Assembly: GCF_017831975.1 (NCBI RefSeq) | Contig: NZ_JAFDSS010000001.1 | Span: forward strand, 3,100,001-3,164,000 | DNA length: 64,000 nucleotides | Origin: Microbacterium terrae | GTDB taxonomy: Bacteria > Actinomycetota > Actinomycetes > Actinomycetales > Microbacteriaceae | Direction of reading: 5' to 3' | Part shown: positions 23,353 through 32,262 of the stretch, in pieces | How positions within the stretch are numbered: the stretch's first letter is position 1 | How the letters are laid out: the number at the start of each line of letters is the position of its first letter | Notes under the pieces: generated by a model | The model's input: the letters and a program-made list of their open reading frames with translations, nothing else | Told to the model about the DNA's origin: nothing | The model's database searches: none | Translations under genes and position numbers: made by a program

Positions 23353-24794
23353 CACACGCCTCCTTCCGTCACGGATGCCGCCGGCACGGCGGCCACGGTG
23401 GCTGCGGCCGCGGTGCGCTGGGTCGGCGCGTCGGCGTTCGTCGCATCGGCGTTCGTCGCGCGGGTCGATGCGCGGGTGGCGGGTGCGGCCGAGGCGCCGG
23501 CGCCGACCGGCTCGCCGACGGCGGCGGACTCGCCGACGGCGGCGAGGGTCTGCGCGAACTCCGCCTCGGGTACGGTGACCGGGGCCTCGATGATCGGGAT
23601 CTCGGTGGTCTGAGGATCGACGTTGCCGAGCGCGGCGAGGAGCGTCACGCGCGGGATCGTGCCGAGGAGGCGTCCGGAGTCGTCGACGACGGCGATCGGG
23701 ATGGGGCTCTCGACGGAGCGCTCCACCACGTCGGTGAGGGGATCGTCGGGGCCGACGACGGGCTGCGCGCTGCTGACGATCGAGCGCAGGTCGCTGGTGC
23801 CGGCCTTGACCGCGCGCACGACGGCGCGATCGGTGACCGCGCCGATGTACCGGCGGTTCTCGAGCACCGCGACCGAGCCGACCTGCAGGTCGCGCATCAC
23901 CCGAAGGGCGCCGCGCACACCGGCGCTCACCGGCGTGGTGGCGGCGGCCGGGGCCATCACGGCCCCCGCCGTGAGCACGCGGGCACGGTCGACGTCCTGC
24001 ACGAACTGGGCGACGTAGTCGTTGGCGGGGTCGGTGAGGATCTCTTCAGGGGTGCCGTTCTGCACGATGCGGCCGTCGCGCATCACCGCGATGCGGTCGC
24101 CGAGGAACATCGCCTCGTTGAGGTCGTGGGTGATGAAGATGATGGTGCGTCCGAGCTCGCGCTGCAGCTCGACGAGCTGCTCCTGCATCTCGCGCCGGAT
24201 GAGGGGGTCGAGCGCCGAGAAGGCCTCGTCCATCAGCAGGATGTCGGTGCCGGCGGTGAGCGCACGGGCGAGGCCCACGCGCTGGCGCATCCCGCCCGAC
24301 AGCTCGTCGGGCATCGCCTCGGCGCGGTCGCCGAGGCCGACCTTCGCGAGGATCTCCTGCGCGCGGCGGCGACGCTCATCGCGGCCCACACCCTGGATCT
24401 CAAGCGCATAGGCGGCGTTGTCGAGCACGGTGCGGTGCGGCAGCAGGGCGAAGTGCTGGAAGACCATCGAGATCGACGAGCGGCGGATGTCGCGCAGCTC
24501 TTTCGGCGACGCGTCGCCGACGCTGCGGCCCTGCACCAGCACGTCTCCGGCGGTCGGCTCGTTCAGGCCGTTCAGCATGCGGATGATCGTGGACTTGCCC
24601 GAGCCCGACAGGCCCATGATCACGAAGATCTCTCCTCGCTGCACCGTGAAGCTCGCGTCGATGACGGCGGCGGTCCCGGCGTCGGCGACATCGCTGCGGG
24701 TGGCGCCCGCCTTCAGCCGGCGGACGGCGTCTTTCGGGTTGCGTCCGAAGACCTTGTGTAGATTGCGCGCCTCAAGGGCGGGTTCGACGGTCAC
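23352..24794 (-). CDS. proV: Glycine betaine/proline ABC transporter ATP-binding protein with CBS domains
   Basis: A 480-residue ATPase. Walker A is GLSGSGKST (61-69), the signature LSGGMRQRVGLARAL, Walker B ILLMDEAFSALD, and the His loop THDLNEA. Two CBS domains follow (about 275-400; LQVGSVAVLENRRYIGAVTDRA and PIPIAVVDDSGRLLGTIPR). In OpuA-type systems these sense ionic strength and switch transport on. A final Ala/Thr-rich tail of about 80 residues with a repeated TNADA unit is extra. GTG 24794 has GAGGTGGAG just upstream; GTG 24803 is possible. Confidence 0.95.
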   Translation of the reverse strand: MTVEPALEARNLHKVFGRNPKDAVRRLKAGATRSDVADAGTAAVIDASFTVQRGEIFVIMGLSGSGKSTIIRMLNGLNEPTAGDVLVQGRSVGDASPKELRDIRRSSISMVFQHFALLPHRTVLDNAAYALEIQGVGRDERRRRAQEILAKVGLGDRAEAMPDELSGGMRQRVGLARALTAGTDILLMDEAFSALDPLIRREMQEQLVELQRELGRTIIFITHDLNEAMFLGDRIAVMRDGRIVQNGTPEEILTDPANDYVAQFVQDVDRARVLTAGAVMAPAAATTPVSAGVRGALRVMRDLQVGSVAVLENRRYIGAVTDRAVVRAVKAGTSDLRSIVSSAQPVVGPDDPLTDVVERSVESPIPIAVVDDSGRLLGTIPRVTLLAALGNVDPQTTEIPIIEAPVTVPEAEFAQTLAAVGESAAVGEPVGAGASAAPATRASTRATNADATNADAPTQRTAAAATVAAVPAASVTEGGV

Positions 24795-25189
24795 GTGCTC
24801 CACCTCGACGACGCACGTCTGCGCGTCGTCTCTGGTTGCGCCCGGGTGACGATCATCGGCGCCGCCCGGCATCGCACACACGCGACACAGCAGCACTTCC
24901 GGCGACGCAACATCGGGTTCGTCGCCCAGACCGCCGACCATACGTCCGCCGCACCGGGATCCCCAGGACCTCACTCGCGCGGCGACCGCGGACTGGTCGT
25001 CAGTGGCCCGAAGGCCATCGTCCACGGTAACGATCATGCCGGTGAATGTAAAACCGAGCCCCTGACGGTGTTCGGCTGGTGGCCTCGCCGAGGCTGGCCT
25101 CGACACGTTCGGCGAGGCTGCGCTATTCACCCACTGACCAGCGGATTTCCCTCCCGGCAATGTCGGAGGCCCCTGCCATGATGAGGGGT
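24795..25189. other. 395-bp gap holding the proV promoter region
   Basis: No convincing gene is seen. On the minus strand TTTACA near 25050 and TACCGT 17 bases downstream could be a sigma-A-like promoter for proVWX, leaving a leader of about 200 bases. GC-rich partial repeats around GGCCTCGCCGAGGC lie at about 25080-25110. Osmotic control would be expected here. Confidence 0.4.
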
Positions 25190-26652
25190 ATGGAAGACCT
25201 CGTCGAACGGCTCGAACAGCTCGATTCGCTGCTCGCCGATGCGACGGAATCGGCGCTCTCTTCCGGGATGCTCGGCTCGCTGTCGAACGATCGGCTGCTC
25301 GAGGCGATCGCGGCTGCATCCCGCATCTCCCGACGCGCCGAGGCGCTGCTGATCGAGAGCACATCGCAGGTGGAAGACCGGTCCGACATCGGGGTGCCGC
25401 GCGAGGCGCGGCTCACCACGATGCTCGGCTGCGCGTCGACAACCGAGGTCATCCAGCGCGCGACGGGCCTCTCATCGCGGTCGGCGAAGAACCTGCGAGC
25501 GGCGGGGCGCGCGATCGTGCAGCGGGTGGCGCTGTCGTCGGGCGAGACCCTTCCCGCCGAATTCCCCGCGATGCGCGCGGCGCTGATCTCCGGCCACGTC
25601 GGCGTCGATGGCCTGCTCGCCGTGACCGGGCCGCTCGCGCACCTCGTCGGCACCGCCGGGCGCGCGGCCCACGCCGCCGCCGACGAAGAGCTCGCGCGGT
25701 CGGCACGGGGGGGGTAGGGGCGGATGCTGCTCCCCCGGCATCCGCCGACGAGCTGCGCGCACTCGCGACGGTGTGGGCGATCTACTTCGACCAGGACGGC
25801 GCCGAGCCTCGCGACGTTCGCGCCGCGCGCCGACGAGGGCTGCGGATCGGCCCCCTCCGCGACGGGGTCATGGCCGTGTCGGGAAACCTGCTCGCCGAGG
25901 TCGGAGCGCAGCTGCAGCTCGTCCTGGACTGCCTGAACAACCCGCGTGTCGACGGGGCGGCCGCGACGGGCCCGTGCTTCGAGCCGGCCTTCGCCGGCGG
26001 GGCAGACGCCGGCACAGTCGATGAGCCGGATCCCGCCCTGCTCGCAGCCGCCGACACCCGGACCCGCACCCAGAAGCAGCACGACGCCTTTGCGACGATG
26101 CTGTCCAAGGTGGCGGCATCCGGAGCCCTGCCCACCAGCGGCGGGGCGGCGCCCACGCTGGTCGTCTCCGTCCGTGAAGACGACGTCATGGCGGGGCGCG
26201 GGTACGCGCACATCAGCGGTCTCGACGAGCCCGTGTCGCTCGGCGTCGCGCGGCACATCGCGTGCGCAGGAGCGGTGCAGCGCATCGTGCACGACGACGC
26301 CGGCCGCATCGTCTCGATCAGCACCCTCGACCGCGTGTTCAACCATCACCAGCGGCGAGCGATCGGCCTGCGCGACGGGGGGTGCCTCATCCCCGGGTGT
26401 CAGGTGCCGGCGGAGTGGTGCGAGATCCACCACGTGCAGGAGCACTCCCGCGGTGGCCCGACCCACACCGACAACGGCGTGCTCCTCTGCTGGCACCATC
26501 ACCGCACGATCGATACCGGCGGATGGAAGATCCGCATGAACCGCGGGGTTCCCGAGGTGCGGGGTCCGAGTTGGTGGGATGCCTCGCAGCGCTGGCGCGC
26601 CGCCACCACGTCTCCGACGCGGATGCGGGAGCGGGTCGCACGCCGCACGTGA
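25190..26652 (+). pseudogene. DUF222/HNH endonuclease family gene, frameshifted at a G8 run
   Basis: Two frames join into one normal protein of about 487 residues. The first (from ATG 25190, MEDLVERLEQLDSLLADA) has the DUF222 helical part and stops at TAG 25715, right after eight Gs (25707-25714). Reading on in the -1 frame gives VGADAAPPASADELRALATVW and the rest of DUF222. The C-terminal HNH nuclease motif follows: CLIPGCQVP, CEIHHVQEHSRGG, TDNGVLLCWHHHRTI. All HNH residues are intact. One missing G, a sequencing error or ribosomal slippage could each explain it. ATG 25178 with GGAGG upstream is an alternative start. Confidence 0.82.
25719..25746 (+). promoter_or_regulatory. Hairpin just after the G8 run
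   Basis: GGCGGATGC (25719-25727) pairs exactly with GCATCCGCC (25738-25746). It starts four bases after the G8 run and could act as a frameshift stimulator. It is also an inverted pair of the common GGATGC word, so it may be coincidental. Confidence 0.4.
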
Positions 26653-26690
26653 TGCCGGCCGGCGGTTCGGGCGCCGGGCGACGACCGGGT

Positions 26691-27671
26691 TCAGGCAGCG
26701 GCAGACGCCGACCACGTGCTCGGCGGAGGAGGTGTCGACCAGCCGTCCGCGTCGTGGGCGTGCTCGAGCGTCTGCACCGCCCAGAACACCGCGAAGGTCA
26801 CGAGACCGATCACCTCGACGATGAACACCGCGTCGCCGATGTCGACGCTGGCGCCACGGATGAGCAGGACCACCGCCGCGATGATGTCGCCCACGAAGGC
26901 GACAGCGAGCAGCGTGTAGATCACGGCGTAGGTGCGCCTCGAGAGGAACGCCGGGTACACGGTGTCGTCGCCGAACCACTGCCGGACCGCCTCCATCACC
27001 GTGACGATCATGATGACGATGAAGAACGTGCCCGCGGCGATCAGGTGACCCCACATCTGCAGGCCCTCCTGGGCGATCGGCGACCACGGCGACCACCAGA
27101 GCACGAGGTACAGCGCGAGGGTGGCGGTGCCGATCACGAAGATGATCCAGTACCACCACGACTGCACCTGCCCGGCTCTGACATCGCGCCACACGCCGAG
27201 GACGAACGCGGCGACGAGGATGACAGCCACGAGCGTCACCCACACCCAGAACCCGACCGAGACGTAGGCCAACTGGTCGGCCGGGATGCAGTCGAGCCCC
27301 GACGGCCAGCCCGTGACGCACGCGCCGACCTCGGCCTCAGGCCCGACCTCCCCGCGCAGCGTGCGCGTCGGGACGATCGCGATCAACGGCGCCAGCAGCG
27401 CCGCGTAGTCGAGGAGCCGGCTCTGCACCCCGCTCCCCGAGATCACGACGAGCGCCAGCGCGGCCGCACACAGCGCCGCCGTGAACACGATGCGCGCGGG
27501 CGAGTAGTAGTAGTGGCTGATCGAGCGGAGGATGTCGGCGTCCTCCGGCTTGAAGCCCGACGGGGTGAACGCGATGGCGAGGAAGATCGCGGCGACCACG
27601 CCCACCAGGCTGATCCGCAGGTACAGGTACGACCTCTTCAGGGTCTCGAGGTGCTGCTCGGCGTGAGACAC
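26691..27671 (-). CDS. Multi-pass membrane protein of unknown function
   Basis: A 326-residue protein with about seven or eight hydrophobic helices. It starts MSHAEQHLETLKRSYLYLRI, then VGVVAAIFLAIAFTP and an aromatic motif SISHYYYSPAR between the first helices. A loop with two Cys (GACVTGWPSGLDCIP) probably faces outside and may be disulfide-linked. The His in MWGHLIAAGTFF and the Pro/Ser-rich tail are other visible features. I do not recognise the family. GTG 27671 has GGAGG nine bases upstream. It is convergent with the HNH gene. Confidence 0.72.
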   Translation of the reverse strand: MSHAEQHLETLKRSYLYLRISLVGVVAAIFLAIAFTPSGFKPEDADILRSISHYYYSPARIVFTAALCAAALALVVISGSGVQSRLLDYAALLAPLIAIVPTRTLRGEVGPEAEVGACVTGWPSGLDCIPADQLAYVSVGFWVWVTLVAVILVAAFVLGVWRDVRAGQVQSWWYWIIFVIGTATLALYLVLWWSPWSPIAQEGLQMWGHLIAAGTFFIVIMIVTVMEAVRQWFGDDTVYPAFLSRRTYAVIYTLLAVAFVGDIIAAVVLLIRGASVDIGDAVFIVEVIGLVTFAVFWAVQTLEHAHDADGWSTPPPPSTWSASAAA

Positions 27672-27791
27672 GATCGACGTCCTCCCGGATCACTGGCCCC
27701 ACCCACGGATCGCCCGCGGCGCAGCCGACAGGCCCCGCAATTGCGCACAGTCTGATGGCGACGCACCGCTCACTGCAAGGGGGATCTCCGA

Positions 27792-28841
27792 TCACCCGGG
27801 CCGGTTCGCCTCGATCCAGTCGTCGATCCGCTCGAACCACGAGAACAGCCAGTCGGCCTGCTCGTCGCGGTCATCGGGGATGTCGGCATGGCCGACGCGC
27901 CACGCGCGCATCGTGATGCGCTTGTCCATCGGCAGCGCGCGCCAGATGTCGCCGAGCGTGAGCAGACCGTCGAGGCCGGTGTGGCCGATGAACACCATGT
28001 CGGGTTCGGATGCCGCGGCCAGCGCTGCGTGCACGCCGCCGGGCTGGGGCGGCATCACATGGCGCAGCTCTTCGGCGCGCTGCGCGAGGTCCTCGCGCCC
28101 CGCCGCCCGCAGCCGGGCGACCCGCGACCGGCGCCGGCGCTCCGACACCTGACCGCCCTCGGGGAAGATGACGAGCGCGTCCTGCCCGGTGAGCCCGTCG
28201 GCGAGCTCCTCGATCGACCTCTCGACCGCCTGCCCTCCTCCGCCGCGCCCCCGCCCGAATCCGGTCGGATGGATGAAGCGCGTGGGGATGCGGTTCAGCA
28301 GCACGTCGATCGCCGGGTCCCACTGCAGGGTGTCTTTGAGCACGATCCGCGGACGCCGGTGCGCGCTGTTGAGGAGGGTGTGGATGAGGATGAACGAATC
28401 GCCCGGCCCCCCGTGCCGTGAGGCGACGACCAGCGGCACATCGGGCCCGAGCAGGGCGTCGAATGCGGCGGCATCCGGATCCTCACCCGCACGCGTCTCG
28501 ATCTCGAGCCGCAGCACGGCGCCGAACACCCAGAACAGCAGTCGCAGCGCCCAGGCGCCCACGCGATAGTGGGCACTGATGAACGCCGGCGAGCGCAGCT
28601 TCCACCCGAACCCCGATCCCACCCACAGGGCGAAGAGAACGAGCAGCAGCATCGAGTCCCAGAGCAGATACACCGTGACGAGCCACAGCACACGCACCAG
28701 GCGGAAGCGGCCGGGCACGAGCGAGGTGAGGGCGAGCGCGACCAGCAGCCACAGCGGCGCGGTCACGAGCAGCGTCACGCCCGCGAGGAAGACGGCCGGC
28801 GCGAGCACCAGCCGGCGCAGCCACGGCGGAGGCAGCCGCAT
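27792..28841 (-). CDS. Lysophospholipid acyltransferase (PlsC-like) family protein
   Basis: A 349-residue membrane-bound acyltransferase. Two or three N-terminal helices (LVLAPAVFLAGVTLLVTAPLWLL and LWLVTVYLLWDSMLLLVLFALWV) precede a soluble domain. VVASRHGGPGDSF stands in place of the usual H-x(4)-D block (H-G-G-P-G-D retains the His and Asp), and LVIFPEGGQVS is the P-E-G block for glycerol-phosphate binding. It should transfer an acyl chain to a lysolipid. The ATG overlaps the stop of the patatin gene (TGATG), pairing a lipase with an acyltransferase, as expected for lipid remodelling. Confidence 0.82.
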   Translation of the reverse strand: MRLPPPWLRRLVLAPAVFLAGVTLLVTAPLWLLVALALTSLVPGRFRLVRVLWLVTVYLLWDSMLLLVLFALWVGSGFGWKLRSPAFISAHYRVGAWALRLLFWVFGAVLRLEIETRAGEDPDAAAFDALLGPDVPLVVASRHGGPGDSFILIHTLLNSAHRRPRIVLKDTLQWDPAIDVLLNRIPTRFIHPTGFGRGRGGGGQAVERSIEELADGLTGQDALVIFPEGGQVSERRRRSRVARLRAAGREDLAQRAEELRHVMPPQPGGVHAALAAASEPDMVFIGHTGLDGLLTLGDIWRALPMDKRITMRAWRVGHADIPDDRDEQADWLFSWFERIDDWIEANRPG

Positions 28842-29677
28842 CAGACGGAACCCGCCGGGGCCGGATCGTCGAGGTACGCCCAGGTCGCCTCGAAGGCACG
28901 ATCGATGCGCTTCTGAACCGTCGCCATGCGGCGGTACGACATCAGCGAGTCGTCTCCGTCGAGCTCGCCGCCGCTCGGCAGCACGTGCAGGTCGACGTCG
29001 GGCGGCAGGGTGGCGAGGTCGCGCGCGAACCGGTGCCGTCGGGCGATCTCGAACGCCACGCGAGCGGCGTCGACGAGCGACCGCGGGGCCACGAGGGGCG
29101 TCTCGACCCGCCCGACCTGCAGCACGTATACGGTCGTTGCGCCCGCGGTGAGCGCCTGCTCGATGGGGATCGAGTTGACGATGCCGCCGTCGATATAGTG
29201 CTCGCCGTCGATCTCGACCGCAGGGAGCAGCCCCGGCACGGCCGACGACGCGAGGATCGCCTCGATGAGCGGCCCCGACTCGAACACGCGCTCCGCGGCG
29301 CGCTCGACGTTCGCTGCGACGACCCTCAGCGGCACGACGAGGTCTTCGAAGCGCGTGGTCGCGCCGAGGGCGGTCGTGAGCAGCTCGCGCAGCGGTTCGG
29401 GCGAGCTCAGGTGCGTGCGGGTCTTCATCAGCCGCCCGAACTGGCGCACCAGCGACTCGCCGTAGACCGCGTCGGCCTCGGGCGACATCCACGCCCGGCT
29501 GAGCGGCTCGATCACCGCGGGCGTCGGGTCGCGCGCGACGAGCGCTCCGTTGATCGCGCCGATCGAGGTGCCGACGACGACATCGGGACGGATGCCGCGC
29601 TCGAGGAGCGCCCGCAGCATGCCGATCTCGACGGCGCCGCGCACGCCGCCACCGCCGAGGACGAACGCGACCGTCAT
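28841..29677 (-). CDS. Patatin-like phospholipase
   Basis: A 278-residue patatin-fold hydrolase. The oxyanion Gly-rich loop is GGGGVRGAVEIG near residue 8, the nucleophile elbow is VVGTSIGAIN (G-x-S-x-G), and the catalytic Asp is in YIDGGIVNSIP (D-G-G). All three elements of the Ser/Asp dyad are present, so it is probably active on phospholipids or other lipid esters. ATG 29677 has TAGGGT seven bases upstream. It is coupled to the acyltransferase gene and divergent from the GntR operon. Confidence 0.93.
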   Translation of the reverse strand: MTVAFVLGGGGVRGAVEIGMLRALLERGIRPDVVVGTSIGAINGALVARDPTPAVIEPLSRAWMSPEADAVYGESLVRQFGRLMKTRTHLSSPEPLRELLTTALGATTRFEDLVVPLRVVAANVERAAERVFESGPLIEAILASSAVPGLLPAVEIDGEHYIDGGIVNSIPIEQALTAGATTVYVLQVGRVETPLVAPRSLVDAARVAFEIARRHRFARDLATLPPDVDLHVLPSGGELDGDDSLMSYRRMATVQKRIDRAFEATWAYLDDPAPAGSV

Positions 29678-29684
29678 GCCCCAC

Positions 29685-29690
29685 ACCCTA
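29685..29690 (-). promoter_or_regulatory. -10 box TAGGGT for the patatin gene
   Basis: On the minus strand TAGGGT lies seven bases before ATG 29677, suggesting a leaderless transcript. Confidence 0.45.
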
Positions 29691-29742
29691 GCCGCCGCCC
29701 CGAGCCGGACAAGATGCGGACGGGGGTCGACGCCAGACGGGG

Positions 29743-29782
29743 TTGACGCGGGCCGAGTTACGTGGTTACTTAGTCGAGTAAC
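29743..29782 (+). promoter_or_regulatory. GntR operon promoter and probable operator
   Basis: TTGACG (29743-29748) is a good -35. Seventeen bases on, TTACTT (29766-29771) is a weak -10. Perfect arms GTTACT (29765-29770) and AGTAAC (29777-29782) surround TAGTCG and cover the -10, which suits autorepression by the GntR protein encoded directly downstream. Confidence 0.6.
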
Positions 29783-29803
29783 TAACCAAGGAAGCGAGAC
29801 GGT

Positions 29804-30169
29804 GTGATCGAAGAAGGCCGGCCCCTGTTCCTCCAGATCGCCGAGAGCGTGGAGGACTCGATCGTCGACGGCACGCTCGCCGAAGAGGCGCAGGCGCCGT
29901 CGACGAACGAACTCGCCGCCTTCCATCGCATCAACCCCGCCACCGCCGCGAAAGGAGTAGCCGTGCTGGTCGAGAAGAACGTCGTCTACAAGCGTCGCGG
30001 CATCGGCATGTTCGTCGCACCCGGAGCCCGCGAGCGCCTGCTCGCCGAGCGTCGGGCGGCTTTCGCGGACCGCTTCGTCGATCCCCTGCTCGCCGAGGCG
30101 GGCAAGCTCGGGCTCGGCCCCGACGACCTCGGCGCGATCATACGCGAGCGCGCCGCCCGCAGCATCTGA
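29804..30169 (+). CDS. GntR family regulator, YtrA type
   Basis: A 121-residue regulator: GntR winged helix-turn-helix (RPLFLQIAESVEDSIVDGTL ... APSTNELAAFHRINPATAAKGVAVLVEKNVVYKRRGIGMFV) plus a short helical tail, with no large ligand domain. This is the YtrA layout, which controls a linked ABC transporter. GTG 29804 has AAGGAAG ten bases upstream. The next two genes form its transporter. In Bacillus the related ytr operon responds to cell-wall antibiotics; that role here is inference. Confidence 0.92.
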   Translation: MIEEGRPLFLQIAESVEDSIVDGTLAEEAQAPSTNELAAFHRINPATAAKGVAVLVEKNVVYKRRGIGMFVAPGARERLLAERRAAFADRFVDPLLAEAGKLGLGPDDLGAIIRERAARSI

Positions 30170-30203
30170 TGCCCCCGGCATCCTCACCCTGGAAGGAAGC
30201 ACG

Positions 30204-31133
30204 ATGACGCACGTGATCGAGGTGAAGAACCTCACCAAGCGCTACCGCGACACCCTCGCCGTCGACGACGTGAGCTTCACGATCCACAAAGACACCATCT
30301 ACGGGCTGCTGGGCCGCAACGGCGCCGGCAAGACGACGGTGATGTCGATCCTCACGGCGCAGAACTTCGCCACGCGCGGCGATGTGCGCGTGTTCGGAGA
30401 GCACCCGTACGAGAACGCGAAGGTGCTCGGCCGCATGTGCTTCGTGCGCGAGAGCCAGAAGTACCCCGACGACGCGACCCCGCGCCACGCCTTCGCGATG
30501 GCGCGCCTGTTCTACCCGAACTGGGATCAGGAGTTCGCCGAGCGTCTCATCGACGACTTCCAGCTGCCGATGAAGAAGACGATCAAGAAGCTCTCGCGCG
30601 GCCAGCTGTCGGCCGTCGGCGTCATCATCGGCCTGGCCTCGCGCGCCGAGATCACCTTCTTCGACGAGCCGTACCTCGGGCTCGACGCCGTCGCCCGGCA
30701 GATCTTCTACGACCGCCTGCTCGAGGACTACACCGAGCACCCCCGCACGATCATCCTGTCGAGCCACCTGATCGACGAGGTCTCGAACCTCATCGAGCGC
30801 GTGATCGTCATCGACCGCGGGCGGATCATCATGGACGAGGAGACCGACGCCATCCGCGACCGCGCCGCGAACATCGTGGGCGAAGCAGCGGCCGTCGACG
30901 CGTTCGTCGCGGGGCGCGAGGTGATCCACCGCGAAGCGCTCGGCCGCGTCGCCTCGGTCACCGTACTCGGCCGCCTCACCGCCGAGGAGCGCGCACGGCT
31001 CGAGGCTGCCGGACTCGATGTCGCACCGGTGTCGCTGCAGCAGCTCATCGTCCGCACCACCCAGCACGCCGGCGGCGCCGGATCATCCGCCCTCGCCGCC
31101 GATGCCACCACCGACGAAGGAGCACTGCGATGA
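30204..31133 (+). CDS. ABC transporter ATP-binding protein (YtrB-like)
   Basis: A 309-residue ATPase. Walker A is GRNGAGKTT (37-45). The signature is LSRGQLSAVGVIIGLAS, slightly off the LSGGQ standard. Walker B is ITFFDEPYLGLD and the His loop ILSSHLIDEVSN. A C-terminal extension of about 90 residues is typical of drug- or antibiotic-type exporters. GGAAGGAAG lies upstream of the ATG. The stop overlaps the next ATG (ATGA). It should power the membrane protein that follows. Confidence 0.93.
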   Translation: MTHVIEVKNLTKRYRDTLAVDDVSFTIHKDTIYGLLGRNGAGKTTVMSILTAQNFATRGDVRVFGEHPYENAKVLGRMCFVRESQKYPDDATPRHAFAMARLFYPNWDQEFAERLIDDFQLPMKKTIKKLSRGQLSAVGVIIGLASRAEITFFDEPYLGLDAVARQIFYDRLLEDYTEHPRTIILSSHLIDEVSNLIERVIVIDRGRIIMDEETDAIRDRAANIVGEAAAVDAFVAGREVIHREALGRVASVTVLGRLTAEERARLEAAGLDVAPVSLQQLIVRTTQHAGGAGSSALAADATTDEGALR

Positions 31134-31816
31134 GCCGCACACTGAACGTCGTCCGCATGCAGCTGGTCAACCGTCAGACCTACATCTGGGTGCCACTGCT
31201 GGTGCTCGCCGGCTCGTTCCTGCTGAGCCTCGCGATCTACGCGCTCATCCCCACCGACGAGGCCAAGTACGGCGGTGGCGCGCAGGCGCCGCTGTGGTAC
31301 TTCCTCGCCGTCGGTGTGCAGGCGCTCACTCTCACGTTCCCGTTCTCGCAGGCGATGAGCGTCACGCGCCGCGAGTTCTACCTCGGCACCCTGCTGACCG
31401 CGGCGATGACCTCGGGCATCCTGGCCGTCATCTTCACCGTCGGCGGACTGATCGAAGAGGCGACCGGCGGCTGGGGGATGAACGGCTGGTTCTTCCGCCT
31501 CGACTGGATCTGGGGCTCCGGCCCGCTGGCCGCGCTGGTGTTCTACTTCATCTCGGCGATGCTGTTCTTCATCGTGGGGTTCTGGTCGGCGACGATCTAC
31601 AAGCGGTTCGGCTCGCTGATCCTCACGGCCGCGCTCGTCGGCCTCGGCGTCGTGCTCGTCGGGGTCGTGTTCCTCATCACCTGGCTCGAGGTGTGGCCGC
31701 AGGTGTGGACGTGGCTGGTCACACAGGGTCCGGTGGGCTTCACCGGCTGGATGACGCTGATCGCCGCCGTCCTCGCTGCGGGGAGCTTCACCACGCTGCG
31801 TCGCGCCGTTCCCTGA
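31130..31816 (+). CDS. ABC transporter permease of the GntR operon
   Basis: A 228-residue membrane protein with six hydrophobic helices. It begins MSRTLNVVRMQLVNRQTYIWVPLLVLAGS, a short amphipathic stretch before helix 1. The motif AMSVTRREFYLGTLLTAAM is shared with ABC-2-like permeases of this group. It is coupled to the ATPase by an ATGA overlap and followed by a terminator. The exported substrate is unknown. Confidence 0.87.
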   Translation: MSRTLNVVRMQLVNRQTYIWVPLLVLAGSFLLSLAIYALIPTDEAKYGGGAQAPLWYFLAVGVQALTLTFPFSQAMSVTRREFYLGTLLTAAMTSGILAVIFTVGGLIEEATGGWGMNGWFFRLDWIWGSGPLAALVFYFISAMLFFIVGFWSATIYKRFGSLILTAALVGLGVVLVGVVFLITWLEVWPQVWTWLVTQGPVGFTGWMTLIAAVLAAGSFTTLRRAVP

Positions 31817-31831
31817 CATCGACGGAGAAAG

Positions 31832-31863
31832 ACGGATGCCTCGGCCTCGGCCGGGGCATCCGT
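31832..31863. terminator. Terminator hairpin between convergent genes
   Basis: ACGGATGCC (31832-31840) pairs with GGCATCCGT (31855-31863), with further pairing inside (CGG/CCG). It sits between the permease and the chorismate mutase ends and is made of an inverted pair of the GGATGC word. Confidence 0.7.
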
Positions 31864-31887
31864 GCGTTCAGGCGGGCGTTCGGCGGC

Positions 31888-32181
31888 TCAGCGGCCGTCG
31901 GCAGCCTCGGTGTGGTGGCGGATCACCTCGGACACCACGAAGTTGAACCACTTCTCGGCGAAGGCCGGGTCGAGGTCGGCCTCTTCGGCGAGCTGGCGCA
32001 GGCGCGCGACCTGACGCTCTTCGCGCGCGGGGTCGGATGCCGGCATCCCGTGCTCCGCCTTGAGGTGCCCGACCTGCTTGGTGGCCTTGAACCGCTCGGC
32101 GAGAAGGTGGATCAGGGCGGCGTCGATGTTGTCGATGCTGCCGCGCAGGCGCTGCAGCGTCGTCGTCGGGTCCTCGGTCAT
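31888..32181 (-). CDS. Chorismate mutase, AroQ type
   Basis: A 97-residue all-helical mutase that converts chorismate to prephenate for Phe and Tyr synthesis. The layout matches the monofunctional AroQ domain: LRGSIDNIDAALIHLLAERF (conserved Arg and Asp of helix 1), KATKQVGHLKAEHGMP with the catalytic Lys, DPAREERQVARL, and the final helix FAEKWFNFVVSEVIRHH. There is no signal peptide, so it is cytoplasmic. AGGAGG lies six bases before ATG 32181. Actinobacterial AroQ enzymes often depend on a DAHP synthase partner elsewhere. Confidence 0.93.
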   Translation of the reverse strand: MTEDPTTTLQRLRGSIDNIDAALIHLLAERFKATKQVGHLKAEHGMPASDPAREERQVARLRQLAEEADLDPAFAEKWFNFVVSEVIRHHTEAADGR

Positions 32182-32249
32182 GGCGGCCTCCTCGGCCACG
32201 ACGATACCCGACGCCCGATCCTGCCCTGCGCCGCGCGGGCGCGCGGCCC

Positions 32250-32255
32250 TAGAGT
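32250..32255 (+). promoter_or_regulatory. -10 box TAGAGT
   Basis: TAGAGT lies seven bases before ATG 32263, a leaderless arrangement. Confidence 0.45.
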
Positions 32256-32262
32256 GTGACGC

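Noticed and set aside
24795..25177. Open minus-strand sequence upstream of proV
   Set aside because: Translation shows no conserved pattern and the ABC ATPase start is well placed at 24794.
25190..26652. Group II intron or intein as the cause of the split HNH gene
   Set aside because: The two halves are adjacent with no insert; only one base separates the frames.
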